Positions 7,123 through 15,513 of a stretch of DNA of 53,087 nt are shown piece after piece. The notes under the pieces were generated by a model. It had not been told where the DNA came from and made no database searches. It worked only from the letters and a program-made list of their open reading frames with translations. Position 1 is the first letter of the stretch. Each line of letters starts with the position of its first letter. The stretch is taken from positions 1 to 53,087 of the forward strand of contig RFIY01000119.1 of the NCBI GenBank assembly GCA_003695505.1. The letters are read 5' to 3'. Both the position numbers and the translations under genes were made by a program. This stretch comes from Candidatus Dadabacteria bacterium. Its GTDB lineage: Bacteria; J088.

Positions 7123-8682
7123 GTGAACACCTTCGTCGTCAGACGCCTCGCCCTGATCATTGCCGCAACGACCGCGCTTGTGGCAGCACCGGTGGGGGCG
7201 AATGAAACCTCAGTCCGCAAGACCAATGAAGGCATCATCCTGCTCGATCAGGGCAAGCTCAGCGAAGCTCGCGCGGCCTTTACCGCGGCACTGCGCGCGG
7301 ACACCTCGGACGAGGACGCACGTTACTACCTTGCACATACGATGATCCTCGGTTCCGACTTCGAGAAGGCGCTCAAGATTCTCGGCTCGCGCGACTTTGA
7401 GTTCTGGGATGCTGACTATCTTCGCGGGATCGCCTGGATGAATCTGGGTGAGAACGAGAAGGCCATTGCATCGTTTGAACGGTCCATCAGGCGACGCGAC
7501 AGCGACCGCGCCCGGTTCAATCTGGGCATGCTCTATTACCAGGCCGGAGACAACGCCAAAGCGCGGGCACAGCTTGAGGCGACGCGCGATGGAAATCTTT
7601 CGCACGAAGACCAGGCATACCGCCTCCTTTATCTCGGCCTGATCGACTACGCCGAAGGGCAACAGGATCGCGCGCGCGGCTATTTTCGGCAGGTCAGCGA
7701 AGACTATGCCGACACGGCGGCATCGGAGCTGGCACGGGACATGCTCGGAGAAGAGGGTGGCGCAGCCGCCCATGGTGAGGGCGAAGCGGCGTCCAGCCCA
7801 TTCAGCGCCGGTCTGCGCCTGATGGTGCAATATGACAACAACGTCGGTCTGGTCCAGGACAATGACAATGTCGCGCAGATCTACAACCGCGCGATGACAC
7901 AGTCGCCCGAGGCGCTTCGCCTTGGAGTGTTTGGCAACGCCGGAGTTCGGCTTGGAGAAGACGAAGGGCTGCAGGGCGGACTCGGCGCCTCCCTGTTTAT
8001 CGGAATGAACGGCGGCGATGCCGACAATGTCTCGGATTTCAATGTCGTGCAACCGCGCGTGCAGGCCGACATCGGCTGGTCGGCAGGCAACTGGGGAATC
8101 CGTGCACCGTTGCTGGCGTCGGTCACGATGCTTGGCCCGTTCGACGATATCTATCGCTACAGCACCAGTTACGGTGGCGGTCTTGGTGGGTGGTGGTCTC
8201 CGATCGACATGCTGAGCGTCAACAGTGACCTGCTGATCCAGGCACGAGTTTATCCCCGGGCCGGAGAACGGGATGGAACGGAAATCGGACTGGGTCTTGG
8301 CGCCACGGTCGTGCCGATTGATCGCCTGCGCATCCAGGGCGGCTGGCGACTGACCACGCTGGCCGAGAAACAGAGCAACAGTCCGTGGGGCTACCTCGAG
8401 AATGGGCTGCACCTGGGCGCAACCATTGCGGCCACCGAAAAATTTTCGGTCAGCACGGGGCTCCGCTACGCACATCGCGGTTTCGACGGGCCATTTACGT
8501 TTCCGGATGGTAGCGGTCCCGGCCGCACCGACGACGAGATCACGGCGTCCCTCGGCTTCCGCGTACAGGCCACGGATCTGATCGATGTCACGGCGGGCTA
8601 CGACTATTTCCACCAGAACAGCGTGCCGGCCTTTACTTACACCCGTCAGATCGTTACACTGTCGGTCGGGTTCACGTTCTGA
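7123..8682 (+). CDS. exported protein: N-terminal TPR domain, C-terminal outer-membrane beta-barrel
   Basis: The 519-residue product starts with a signal peptide (VNTFVVRRLALIIAATTALV, then cleavage near PVGANE). About 200 residues of TPR-like helices follow (for example GIILLDQGKLSEARAAFTAA and ARFNLGMLYYQAGDNAKARA). From about residue 230 the sequence alternates in the manner of beta-strands (GLRLMVQYDNN, EIGLGLGATVV, VSTGLRYAHRG) and ends in TLSVGFTF, a BAM-type signal with terminal Phe. TPR plus barrel is the layout of Slam and PgaA-type proteins, but I cannot assign it to either. The GTG at 7123 gives the cleanest signal peptide; TTG 7093 is an alternative. It heads an operon with the FecR protein and a lipoprotein. 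Confidence 0.75.
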   Translation: MNTFVVRRLALIIAATTALVAAPVGANETSVRKTNEGIILLDQGKLSEARAAFTAALRADTSDEDARYYLAHTMILGSDFEKALKILGSRDFEFWDADYLRGIAWMNLGENEKAIASFERSIRRRDSDRARFNLGMLYYQAGDNAKARAQLEATRDGNLSHEDQAYRLLYLGLIDYAEGQQDRARGYFRQVSEDYADTAASELARDMLGEEGGAAAHGEGEAASSPFSAGLRLMVQYDNNVGLVQDNDNVAQIYNRAMTQSPEALRLGVFGNAGVRLGEDEGLQGGLGASLFIGMNGGDADNVSDFNVVQPRVQADIGWSAGNWGIRAPLLASVTMLGPFDDIYRYSTSYGGGLGGWWSPIDMLSVNSDLLIQARVYPRAGERDGTEIGLGLGATVVPIDRLRIQGGWRLTTLAEKQSNSPWGYLENGLHLGATIAATEKFSVSTGLRYAHRGFDGPFTFPDGSGPGRTDDEITASLGFRVQATDLIDVTAGYDYFHQNSVPAFTYTRQIVTLSVGFTF

Positions 8683-8698
8683 GCACGGGGTGCGGGCG

Positions 8699-9565
8699 AT
8701 GAAAACATTCTCTGATCTGATTCGCGTCTGCTGGGTCGCTGCGGTGGTAGCGATCGTCGGCACGGCGCCGGTATACGCAGCCGATGCCGTCGGGCGTATC
8801 ATCGCGGTCGAAGGGAAGCCGCTGGTCGAGCGCTCATCCGGCGGCCGCGTCGAACTTCAGCGCGATGATCCGGTCTACATCGGAGACGTCGTGCGTACGG
8901 GCAGCGGACGCTGCAAGATCCTCTTCGAAGACAATTCGATCATGACGCTCGGGACGCAAACGGAGCTGAAGATCTCGGAGTTCCTGTTCGACAGCCAGAA
9001 ACAGGAACGCAGCAGCATGTTCGACCTGATTACCGGCAAGGTCAAGACGCTGGTCGGCAAGCTGTTCAGCTCGGCCACCGACTTCAAGGTGCGCACGCCC
9101 AGCGCGGTCGCCGGGGTGCGCGGAACCTTTTTCCGCATCGATGCCTCGGACAAGACCGACGTCACCGTATTCGACGGAGAGGTCGAAGTCAGCGACAAGA
9201 GCGGCAATGCGCTCCGGCTCACCCCCGGAACGCGACTCAGCGTGAGTGGGAGCGGGTTCCTTGGCGGCATCCAGCAACTCAGCCCGCAACAATTGTCGCG
9301 CCTGCAACACGAACTCGATGTACGCCTCGAAGACTCACTGAACAACCAGGCCGACCGGCAAATTCGCCGCCGCGACCTGACGCGACGTGCCGTTGAGTCG
9401 CTCGAGCCCCTGCCCACGGGCAAGGACGAAGGTGGAGCACCGGATGCCGGCGACAACGAACTTCCACCATCAGCCCCGGTCGAGGACCTCCAGTCTGTGG
9501 ATCCGGCGCGTACGGGCAACGCGAACATCCAGTTGCAGTTTGTCCCGGAACAGCAGGGAGAATGA
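8699..9565 (+). CDS. FecR-domain exported protein
   Basis: The ATG at 8699 follows the barrel gene by 16 bases and gives a 288-residue protein with a clear signal peptide (MKTFSDLIRVCWVAAVVAIV, cleavage near VYAADA). The body is a FecR domain: it opens with VGRIIAVEGKPLVER, continues with VYIGDVVRTGSGRCKILFED, and has the signature FKVRTPSAVAGVRGTFFRI followed by VTVFDGEVEV. FecR domains are periplasmic beta modules that in some species pass signals to sigma factors and in others are structural or ligand-binding. The C-terminus is Gln/Arg-rich and then acidic and disordered. No sigma or anti-sigma gene is nearby, so a classical FecR-FecI role is unlikely. Confidence 0.88.
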   Translation: MKTFSDLIRVCWVAAVVAIVGTAPVYAADAVGRIIAVEGKPLVERSSGGRVELQRDDPVYIGDVVRTGSGRCKILFEDNSIMTLGTQTELKISEFLFDSQKQERSSMFDLITGKVKTLVGKLFSSATDFKVRTPSAVAGVRGTFFRIDASDKTDVTVFDGEVEVSDKSGNALRLTPGTRLSVSGSGFLGGIQQLSPQQLSRLQHELDVRLEDSLNNQADRQIRRRDLTRRAVESLEPLPTGKDEGGAPDAGDNELPPSAPVEDLQSVDPARTGNANIQLQFVPEQQGE

Positions 9566-10434
9566 CCATGAAACGAATCCTCCCGTTTGTTGCGCTACTC
9601 GCATTGTCTGTGACCGCCTGTGGCCAGGGCGCCCGACCGGCGACGCTTTCGATCGGCTTTCAGCCTGCCGCCTTCGGCACGGACACTTTTTCCACCGGTC
9701 CGACGACCGTGACGGTTGCCAACGGATGCGTCGTCCCCGACAATCTCGCAACCCTGACCACACAGGTCTACGGCGATGCCGCAAGTGACGCAACGCCCGT
9801 TGGTTACAGCGTCGACGACCTCGACGCCGACTGCAAGCTCAATATGTTCCTGCCAACCGGCTCCGCCCTGCTCGTGATCGTTCGTGGTTACGACGCCGAC
9901 GGCCATCTGATCCGCAAGGGAATGGCGGAACTGGATGAAGTCGCCGAGGGGCAGCAGATTGACTTTCCGACGCCATTCTGGCCCGCATCGGGCATCGATG
10001 ACACGCCCGGTGATGGCAATGGTACGCCGGAGCTGCTGTTCGTCGAAGTCATGCGCCAGTTTGACCAGTTCGTGTTCGAATTGGGCTTTACCGGCGATAT
10101 TGCTCCCGCGACGGCACGCCAGCCGAACAGTGTCGGTGGCTACCTTGATCTGATTGCACCGGACGACACAGTCTACACCGTCCTGCTCGACGCATCCGAG
10201 CGCGGCCTGCCCCTGTCACGATCCGGATCGGTCGCGGTGGAACGGGTCGATTTCGATTTGACCCGCATTCCGGGATCGATGTTGCTGACCGTGCCGTATG
10301 CGTCGGTTGGCGCCCCGAACACGGCCACCGACGTGGTCAATGCCCCGAATCTCGACTACGCCGTGACGATTCTCGATCCAGATGACGCGGTGCGCGACGA
10401 AGCACCAAATTCCGGATTCGCGTCGGTCAAGTAA
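9562..10434 (+). CDS. lipoprotein, third gene of the TPR-barrel/FecR operon
   Basis: The reading frame overlaps the FecR gene stop by an ATGA junction, so translation is coupled. ATG 9562 and ATG 9568 (MTMKRILPFV) are both possible. The signal sequence ends in a lipobox, LSVTAC, so the mature protein carries a lipid at about Cys20. The rest, about 270 residues, has no family I recognise. It is rich in Asp, Thr, Val and Pro with motifs such as LFVEVMRQFDQFVFELGF, suggesting a beta-rich fold. Its position after a TPR-barrel protein makes it a candidate client or partner of that barrel, but that is inference only. Confidence 0.72.
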   Translation: MTMKRILPFVALLALSVTACGQGARPATLSIGFQPAAFGTDTFSTGPTTVTVANGCVVPDNLATLTTQVYGDAASDATPVGYSVDDLDADCKLNMFLPTGSALLVIVRGYDADGHLIRKGMAELDEVAEGQQIDFPTPFWPASGIDDTPGDGNGTPELLFVEVMRQFDQFVFELGFTGDIAPATARQPNSVGGYLDLIAPDDTVYTVLLDASERGLPLSRSGSVAVERVDFDLTRIPGSMLLTVPYASVGAPNTATDVVNAPNLDYAVTILDPDDAVRDEAPNSGFASVK

Positions 10435-10438
10435 CGCC

Positions 10439-11737
10439 TCAGGGAAGATTCTGTCGCACGAGCGCCTGCGCGGTAAAACCGGCCAACTCGTCGCGGTGCG
10501 GCCAGAAGCGCAGCACCTCGGTCTCTTCGCTTGTCAGCGGGTGTTGTACCCGCAGTCTGGCGAATTCTGGATGTTGCTCCAGAAATGCATCGACCACATC
10601 CTCATTCTCGCCGGGAAACAGTGAGCAGGTACTGTACCAGAGTACCCCTCCCGGTGCGACCCGCTCAGCCACCCGGGCAAGCCACCCGCACTGTTGCCGC
10701 TGCAACCGCACGACTGCATCTGGATCGCTGCGCAATGCGACCTCGGGATGCCGCCCGAGCGTGCCCGACGCCGAGCACGGCACATCGGCGAGAACCAGGT
10801 CGTAGGAGCCATCCGGCAGCGCTTCGTCGATATCGAGCTGCCCCAGTTCCGCGGAACAACCTGCCGATCGCAACGCGTTTTGCACCATCCGGAGCCGCGC
10901 CTCGCTACGATCCGTACCGAGCACGTCAAAGCCGGCCCGCGCCAGCGAACACAGTTTTCCTCCGGGCGCGCAGAACGCATCCCAGACGCGCCGACCCGGC
11001 GCCGTCGCCTGCACGGTGCAGAGCCATGCTGCGATACCGCCATCCTGAATCTGCAATGTCGGTGCTTTCTCTGCATCGTCCATCAGCGACCAGAACGTGG
11101 CAGGATTCCCCGTGATCCGCCACGCAGCGCCGCCAGCCACCGGTTCCAGATGCACGCCTTTTTCGAGCAGTTCGCGACGAACCTCATCGCTGACGACGAT
11201 GTGCGTCCCGGGCGACCGCCGCAACCCCGCCAGTGCCGCATCGACTGTCGCGCTGCCGCCGAGCGCCCGTTCCAGCTCCGCAAGCCAGAATGCGGGGACA
11301 CTCCAGCGCAGATCGGGCGACAATGTCCCATACCGCTCTCGCAACGCATCGCATTGCCCTGCCGCACGTCGCAAAACTGCGTTGACAAACCCTCGAGCGT
11401 AGTGCCGACGCGGCAGCGCAGAGACCGTCTCGTCGACAACAGCGAACGCCGGTGCCTCCGTAAACAGAAGCCTCGCCAGTCCAAGCAACAGCAGTACCTC
11501 GACGCGCGGCTGCACTCGCCGGTCGGGCCGCTTCAGCAGTCCGCGAAGCAAAACGCGCAGACCTCGCTCGTGCTCAAGCACTGTCCGGCAATAGTATTCG
11601 CAACGCCGTCGCACCGAAGCCGATATGCCGCGCCGCCGCTGCGCCCGCAACAACGGATCGAGCCAGGCCTCCTGAAACAGAATCCGTTCGAGGATATCCG
11701 CGGCGCTACAAAGCTCCGGTGGAGCCTTGTCCGTCAT
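10439..11737 (-). CDS. rsmB: 16S rRNA (cytosine-C5)-methyltransferase RsmB-type
   Basis: RsmB methylates C967 of 16S rRNA using S-adenosylmethionine. The 432-residue protein has an N-terminal NusB-like helical RNA-binding domain (about 10-145) and a C-terminal Rossmann methyltransferase domain. The latter shows VWDAFCAPGGKLCSLA (SAM site), VLGTDRSEARL, LVLADVPCSASG (first active Cys) and WYSTCSLFPGENEDVV (catalytic Cys). Its ATG overlaps the fmt stop by ATGA, so it is the last gene of the def-fmt-rsmB unit, a classic arrangement. It is convergent with the lipoprotein gene, four bases apart. Confidence 0.93.
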   Translation of the reverse strand: MTDKAPPELCSAADILERILFQEAWLDPLLRAQRRRGISASVRRRCEYYCRTVLEHERGLRVLLRGLLKRPDRRVQPRVEVLLLLGLARLLFTEAPAFAVVDETVSALPRRHYARGFVNAVLRRAAGQCDALRERYGTLSPDLRWSVPAFWLAELERALGGSATVDAALAGLRRSPGTHIVVSDEVRRELLEKGVHLEPVAGGAAWRITGNPATFWSLMDDAEKAPTLQIQDGGIAAWLCTVQATAPGRRVWDAFCAPGGKLCSLARAGFDVLGTDRSEARLRMVQNALRSAGCSAELGQLDIDEALPDGSYDLVLADVPCSASGTLGRHPEVALRSDPDAVVRLQRQQCGWLARVAERVAPGGVLWYSTCSLFPGENEDVVDAFLEQHPEFARLRVQHPLTSEETEVLRFWPHRDELAGFTAQALVRQNLP

Positions 11738-12714
11738 TCTCCAAGCCGCGCGCCCGGGCGAAGCGCATGCCCGCGCAGCCAGTCACCGACGGAAAGCGGC
11801 CGCCCTCCGGCGCTCTGGAGGCGACGCACCCGATACACGCCATCACCTGTCGCAACTGCGATGCCATCTGGATCCACGGCAACAATCTGTCCGGGTGCGA
11901 GTTGTTCTGCCGCGACGGAGGGCGCCACGGTCCCGGCGAGGATCTTCAGCGGTTGCCCCGCCAGGGTCGTACTGGCGCCGGGGCGGGGCGAAAACGCCCG
12001 CACCTGCCGTGCAATCTCGACGGCCGGACGAGACCAGTCGATCCGGCGATCCGCCGGCGTGAGTTTGCGGCAGTATGTGGCGGCTTCATCATCCTGCGGG
12101 CAGGCCTGCAGCGTCCCGGCGACCAGCCGGGCGGACGCCTCGGGCCACATTTCGGCGGCAAGCCTGGCGATGGCATCGTGCAGACGCCCGGCGTCGTCGT
12201 CATCGGTGATGGGGATCGACCGGGTACACAATACTGGACCTGCATCCATCTCGGGCGTCATCGCCATCAGAGACACCCCCGTTTGCTCGTCACCAGCCAG
12301 TATGGCGCTTTGAATCGGGGATGCGCCGCGATGGCGCGGCAACAGGCTGGCATGAACGTTCAGCGGGGCGATCCTCGGCAGGTCGAGCAACCAGCCGGGC
12401 AGGATCTTGCCGTACGCCATCACGACGAGCAGGTCGGGCTGGAGTTCCTCAAGCTCAGAACGTACGTCGCGCAGCCGTTCTGGCTGATGAACCGGAATCT
12501 GATCCGATCGCGCCGCCTGAACGACCGCCGGCGCCGTCATCCGTCGGCCTCTGCCTGCCGGCCGGTCGGGCTGGGACACCACCGCATCGACCGTGATCAA
12601 CTCGTCCTGAATCAGCGCCTCAAAGAGTGGGACTGCAATTTCTGGCGTCCCCATAAATATCGTTCGCAACGGCGGCGTCGCTCCCGCTGCGAGTCGTGCA
12701 TTCAGGTCGTCCAT
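11734..12714 (-). CDS. fmt: methionyl-tRNA formyltransferase
   Basis: Fmt formylates initiator Met-tRNA. The product shows the N-terminal RTIFMGTPEIAVPLFEAL block, the formyl-donor and catalytic block NVHASLLPRHRGASPIQ with Asn and His, and the catalytic Asp region SLMAMTPEMDAGPV. A C-terminal tRNA-binding OB-like domain follows. I place the start at ATG 12714 (326 residues), just downstream of the def stop. A GTG at 12756 inside def is also in frame and would add 14 residues. The gene lies between def and rsmB, the usual order for translation initiation genes. Confidence 0.92.
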   Translation of the reverse strand: MDDLNARLAAGATPPLRTIFMGTPEIAVPLFEALIQDELITVDAVVSQPDRPAGRGRRMTAPAVVQAARSDQIPVHQPERLRDVRSELEELQPDLLVVMAYGKILPGWLLDLPRIAPLNVHASLLPRHRGASPIQSAILAGDEQTGVSLMAMTPEMDAGPVLCTRSIPITDDDDAGRLHDAIARLAAEMWPEASARLVAGTLQACPQDDEAATYCRKLTPADRRIDWSRPAVEIARQVRAFSPRPGASTTLAGQPLKILAGTVAPSVAAEQLAPGQIVAVDPDGIAVATGDGVYRVRRLQSAGGRPLSVGDWLRGHALRPGARLGE

Positions 12715-12725
12715 GGTTGTATCGC

Positions 12726-13244
12726 TCAACGTCGGGACCGGAACTTCCATCTCCACGGGTCGCGCCCGTAGTCCCGCTCAAACAGGCGATGGCGTGTTCG
12801 CGACAAATAGTCCACGAACAGAATGCCGTCGAGGTGGTCGAATTCATGCTGAAACACGAATGCGGGAAAGTCCGAAAGTGTGCGTTCGACCGGATTGCCA
12901 TGCGCATCGAGAAACTGGACATGGATGGTTTTAGCCCGTGGCACCTCGGCATAGTAACCCGGAATGCTCAGGCAGCCTTCTTCGGACGTCGCCTCTCCGA
13001 CGGACTCGATGATACGCGGATTGATGACGACGGCTGGTTGCCGTTTGTCCTCTTCTCCACCCGGATCCATAACGAACATCCGTAGCGACTGATTGACCTG
13101 AGGCGCGGCCAGACCCACACCCGGAGCCGCGTACATTGTTTCTATCATCGAACGCGCCAGCGCGGCGATCTCACCCGTGATCTCTGTAACCGGTTCCGCC
13201 GGGCGTCTGAGAACCTCGGCCGGATATTGAACGATGTCGAGCAT
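12726..13244 (-). CDS. def: peptide deformylase
   Basis: Def removes the formyl group from new proteins using a metal held by one Cys and two His. All three motifs are present in this 172-residue protein: GVGLAAPQ (42-49), EGCLSIP (89-95, ligand Cys91) and HEFDH (133-137). The C-terminal tail RLFERDYGRDPWRWKFRSRR is basic and slightly unusual. The ATG at 13244 is nine bases after the stop of the upstream PATAN/TPR gene, so the deformylase is probably transcribed with it and with fmt and rsmB. Confidence 0.96.
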   Translation of the reverse strand: MLDIVQYPAEVLRRPAEPVTEITGEIAALARSMIETMYAAPGVGLAAPQVNQSLRMFVMDPGGEEDKRQPAVVINPRIIESVGEATSEEGCLSIPGYYAEVPRAKTIHVQFLDAHGNPVERTLSDFPAFVFQHEFDHLDGILFVDYLSRTRHRLFERDYGRDPWRWKFRSRR

Positions 13245-13253
13245 GGTCGTCCG

Positions 13254-14909
13254 TCAGGCGGCCTGATCGCGAAACCGCGACCAGGCATCTGGCGCGACAT
13301 CTGCATGCTGTTCGAGCCAGGCCTGCTCCTCGGCGAACGCGTCCTGCGCCCCGGCATACCGTGCGGCGACAGCACGGTAGTAGTGGGCATGCGGATCCTG
13401 CGGCGCGTAGTGTACGGCCTGGGAAAAGCTGCGGTAAGCGCTGGCAATCTCATCCGGATCGTCGTCATGGGCGGCCTGCTGAAGACCGAGCGCCAGCCAG
13501 GCTTGCGCATTGCTGTCGTCCCAGTTCAACGCCTCCTGCAGCGCCTTGCCGGCCTCGATCAGATCGCCTCCGCGCAACAGTGCCAGGCCCCGTTCATAGG
13601 CACGTCCGGCCATTTCTCGCGCAACGTAGCCAGCCGGATCCGGCTCATCGCCTCGGGATGCGACCCGCTCGTACCAGGTCAGTGCCTCGGCATTGTTCAG
13701 AATCCGGTAGGCGTGCAGCAATCCGCTACGCCACGCTTCCAGTACAGGATCCCCGGGGTTCTCTGCCAACAGCTTCTGTACGCGCCGGTAGCGCTTCGAA
13801 TAGGCCTGCAAGACGCCCTGCCCCGCAGCCCCGGGCGGCACACCGAGTCGCTTGTGTATGTCTGCTGGAACAGCAACTTCGTAGAAGCGTTTTCTGACTG
13901 GCTCGGCCTCGACGACCGGCGCTGGCTCGGGTTCAACGATGGGCGCAGGCTCGATCAACGGCTCTTCCACCGCCTCCACGGACGCCTCCGCGACAACCGG
14001 CTCGTTGTCGGCGGCGACGACGGCTTCCGCCTCTGGCAAGACATCCACGTCTGGAGATTCGGACGCTTCGCTCGCGTCGAGTAACACATCGACCTCTGCG
14101 ATCTCCTGATTATCATCCAGCACGACGAAGTCGTCCGTATCCGCCTGCTCCACCGGCTCGACCTCAATCATCGCTTCCAGTTCCGGTGTGTCCATCGCCG
14201 TGGCCGATGTTTCAGCGCCGGACGCATCCTCCGCGTCGCCCGTACCAGCGGGACTGAGCCATCCGGCGTTGCGAGCGATCGCACACCATGCCAGTGTCAG
14301 TCTCGGGGATTCAACAGGTTCCCGAAGCAGGTCTTTCAACGGCCGTGGCTCCGTCAAACCCGCAAGCCACGATGCGGCATCACGATCGATATCCTCGACC
14401 TGAGCCATATTGGCAACGAACACGAGATCGTTGAGCGGCGCCCCCCAGCGACCAAGTTGCACCGAATCTGCAGATGCCAGCGCCCGCGCCAGCGCATCCA
14501 GTACAGAAACCCCCTGGCCGGCGTCATCGATCGGCAGTTCGCGCCACTCCCACGGACCGTCGGCAAGGACGATCGCACGGAAGATTGCCACGGCGGCCCA
14601 ACCCTCGACCGTCGCCTCGTCCGCCAGCCCAAGTTCAGCCAGCAAACGTGCGGGGGCGACCCGCGCGATCTGCGCCATCGCAATGGCACGCTCAACCGTT
14701 GCGTCGGCCAGTGTGCTGGCGGCGGCCAGGCTCACGCCCCAGTCATCCGCAGGAAGATCGCCCTCTGTACCGACGATGCAGCCTTCGCGAACGCGGCACA
14801 GCAGACCATGCGGCGCGCCCGCGGCAATCAGACCCGACTTGCGATCCCGGCCGATTTCGACCAGCAGAGACCACAGGTCGGCAGGCGTATCGATTTTGAC
14901 TGAACTCAT
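13254..14909 (-). CDS. multidomain protein: PATAN/DUF4388-like N-terminus, acidic linker, J-like region, TPRs
   Basis: This 551-residue cytoplasmic protein begins with a domain (about 5-140) that reads like the PATAN/DUF4388 modules common in deltaproteobacteria: DLWSLLVEIGRDRKSGLIAA, then a G-rich return strand and helices. Residues about 220-345 form a strongly acidic, Pro/Glu/Ala/Val-rich linker. A J-domain-like segment follows (LGVPPGAAGQGVLQAYSKRY, then LHAYRILNNAEALTWYERV) but lacks the HPD motif needed to stimulate DnaK. The C-terminus has TPR helices (AYERGLALLRGGDLIEAGKA, AWLALGLQQA). It leads the operon with def, fmt and rsmB, an unexpected partner. A role in protein interaction or regulation is inferred; domain calls are by eye. 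Confidence 0.7.
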   Translation of the reverse strand: MSSVKIDTPADLWSLLVEIGRDRKSGLIAAGAPHGLLCRVREGCIVGTEGDLPADDWGVSLAAASTLADATVERAIAMAQIARVAPARLLAELGLADEATVEGWAAVAIFRAIVLADGPWEWRELPIDDAGQGVSVLDALARALASADSVQLGRWGAPLNDLVFVANMAQVEDIDRDAASWLAGLTEPRPLKDLLREPVESPRLTLAWCAIARNAGWLSPAGTGDAEDASGAETSATAMDTPELEAMIEVEPVEQADTDDFVVLDDNQEIAEVDVLLDASEASESPDVDVLPEAEAVVAADNEPVVAEASVEAVEEPLIEPAPIVEPEPAPVVEAEPVRKRFYEVAVPADIHKRLGVPPGAAGQGVLQAYSKRYRRVQKLLAENPGDPVLEAWRSGLLHAYRILNNAEALTWYERVASRGDEPDPAGYVAREMAGRAYERGLALLRGGDLIEAGKALQEALNWDDSNAQAWLALGLQQAAHDDDPDEIASAYRSFSQAVHYAPQDPHAHYYRAVAARYAGAQDAFAEEQAWLEQHADVAPDAWSRFRDQAA

Positions 14910-14918
14910 CGTAGGAAT

Positions 14919-14924
14919 ATTCTA
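14919..14924 (-). promoter_or_regulatory. -10 box of the PATAN/TPR-def-fmt-rsmB operon
   Basis: Minus-strand TAGAAT lies nine bases before the ATG at 14909, with no Shine-Dalgarno between (ATTCCTACG). The predicted transcript would have a leader of only a few bases. No strong -35 was found. Confidence 0.4.
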
Positions 14925-14976
14925 CCGCAGGCCACCTTCCTGGCGACGTGCGTCTGCTGCCGCGCGGGGATCCCGA

Positions 14977-15387
14977 TCAATTATCGGGCGCGCCGTCGGC
15001 AATCCAGGATCGAATGGCATCCACCTCAGCCTGGCAAAGCACCTGGCCGCCAATTGGCATGAGTGCCCCTTCACTGCCGCCAGCTGCGCTCGTCAACTTG
15101 ACAACCAGGAAACTGCCATCGGGATCGCCCGGCGCAACCCGCGGCAAGCCGGAACGCTGCGAACTCGCGCCGACGAGTCCCTGATAGGCATCTCCGGCCT
15201 CGAGACTCAGCCCGCCCTTTGCACTGCCATTCCCATGACAGCCGCTGAACGCGCAGCGTTTGTCGAAGATCTGCGCCTGAATGGCACTGAGGGTCGGCTC
15301 GGGAGCCGTACACGTCGGGTCGGCGCCACAACCTGAAACGGCGGCAACTCCGGCGATCATGGCCGCCCACATCAAACGTCTTCGCAT
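14977..15387 (-). CDS. small lipoprotein with a CX4CH haem-like motif (cytochrome c-like)
   Basis: The ATG at 15387 has GGAG seven bases upstream and gives a 136-residue lipoprotein (lipobox AVSGC, Cys20). The mature part has the pattern seen in many exported proteins of Myxococcota and Planctomycetes: IFDKRCAFSGCHGNG, then GGLSLEAGDAYQGLVG, PRVAPGDPDGSFLVVKL, LMP and a final IRSWIADGAPDN. This is a cytochrome c-like fold whose Cys-X4-Cys-His replaces the usual CXXCH, so covalent haem binding is uncertain. Two further Cys (26 and 118) could form a disulfide. It stands alone, divergent from the TetR gene. Confidence 0.8.
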   Translation of the reverse strand: MRRRLMWAAMIAGVAAVSGCGADPTCTAPEPTLSAIQAQIFDKRCAFSGCHGNGSAKGGLSLEAGDAYQGLVGASSQRSGLPRVAPGDPDGSFLVVKLTSAAGGSEGALMPIGGQVLCQAEVDAIRSWIADGAPDN

Positions 15388-15513
15388 CGAGATCCTCCAG
15401 TATCCAACTTGCCACGGCACCCGCGACCAGGCGCGCGACGTCACTGACGAGCCTACCATGTTTCCCGATATGCGTACGACCAGCCACCGGCGGCTATACT
15501 GGAGGCACGCACG

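Noticed and set aside
7210-8802. 530-codon minus-strand frame antisense to the TPR-barrel gene
   Set aside because: The opposite strand encodes a clear signal peptide, TPRs and barrel. This frame has the arginine/glutamine-rich composition of a shadow.
10694-12313. 539-codon plus-strand frame opposite rsmB and fmt
   Set aside because: It covers two certain genes on the other strand and lacks any domain pattern.
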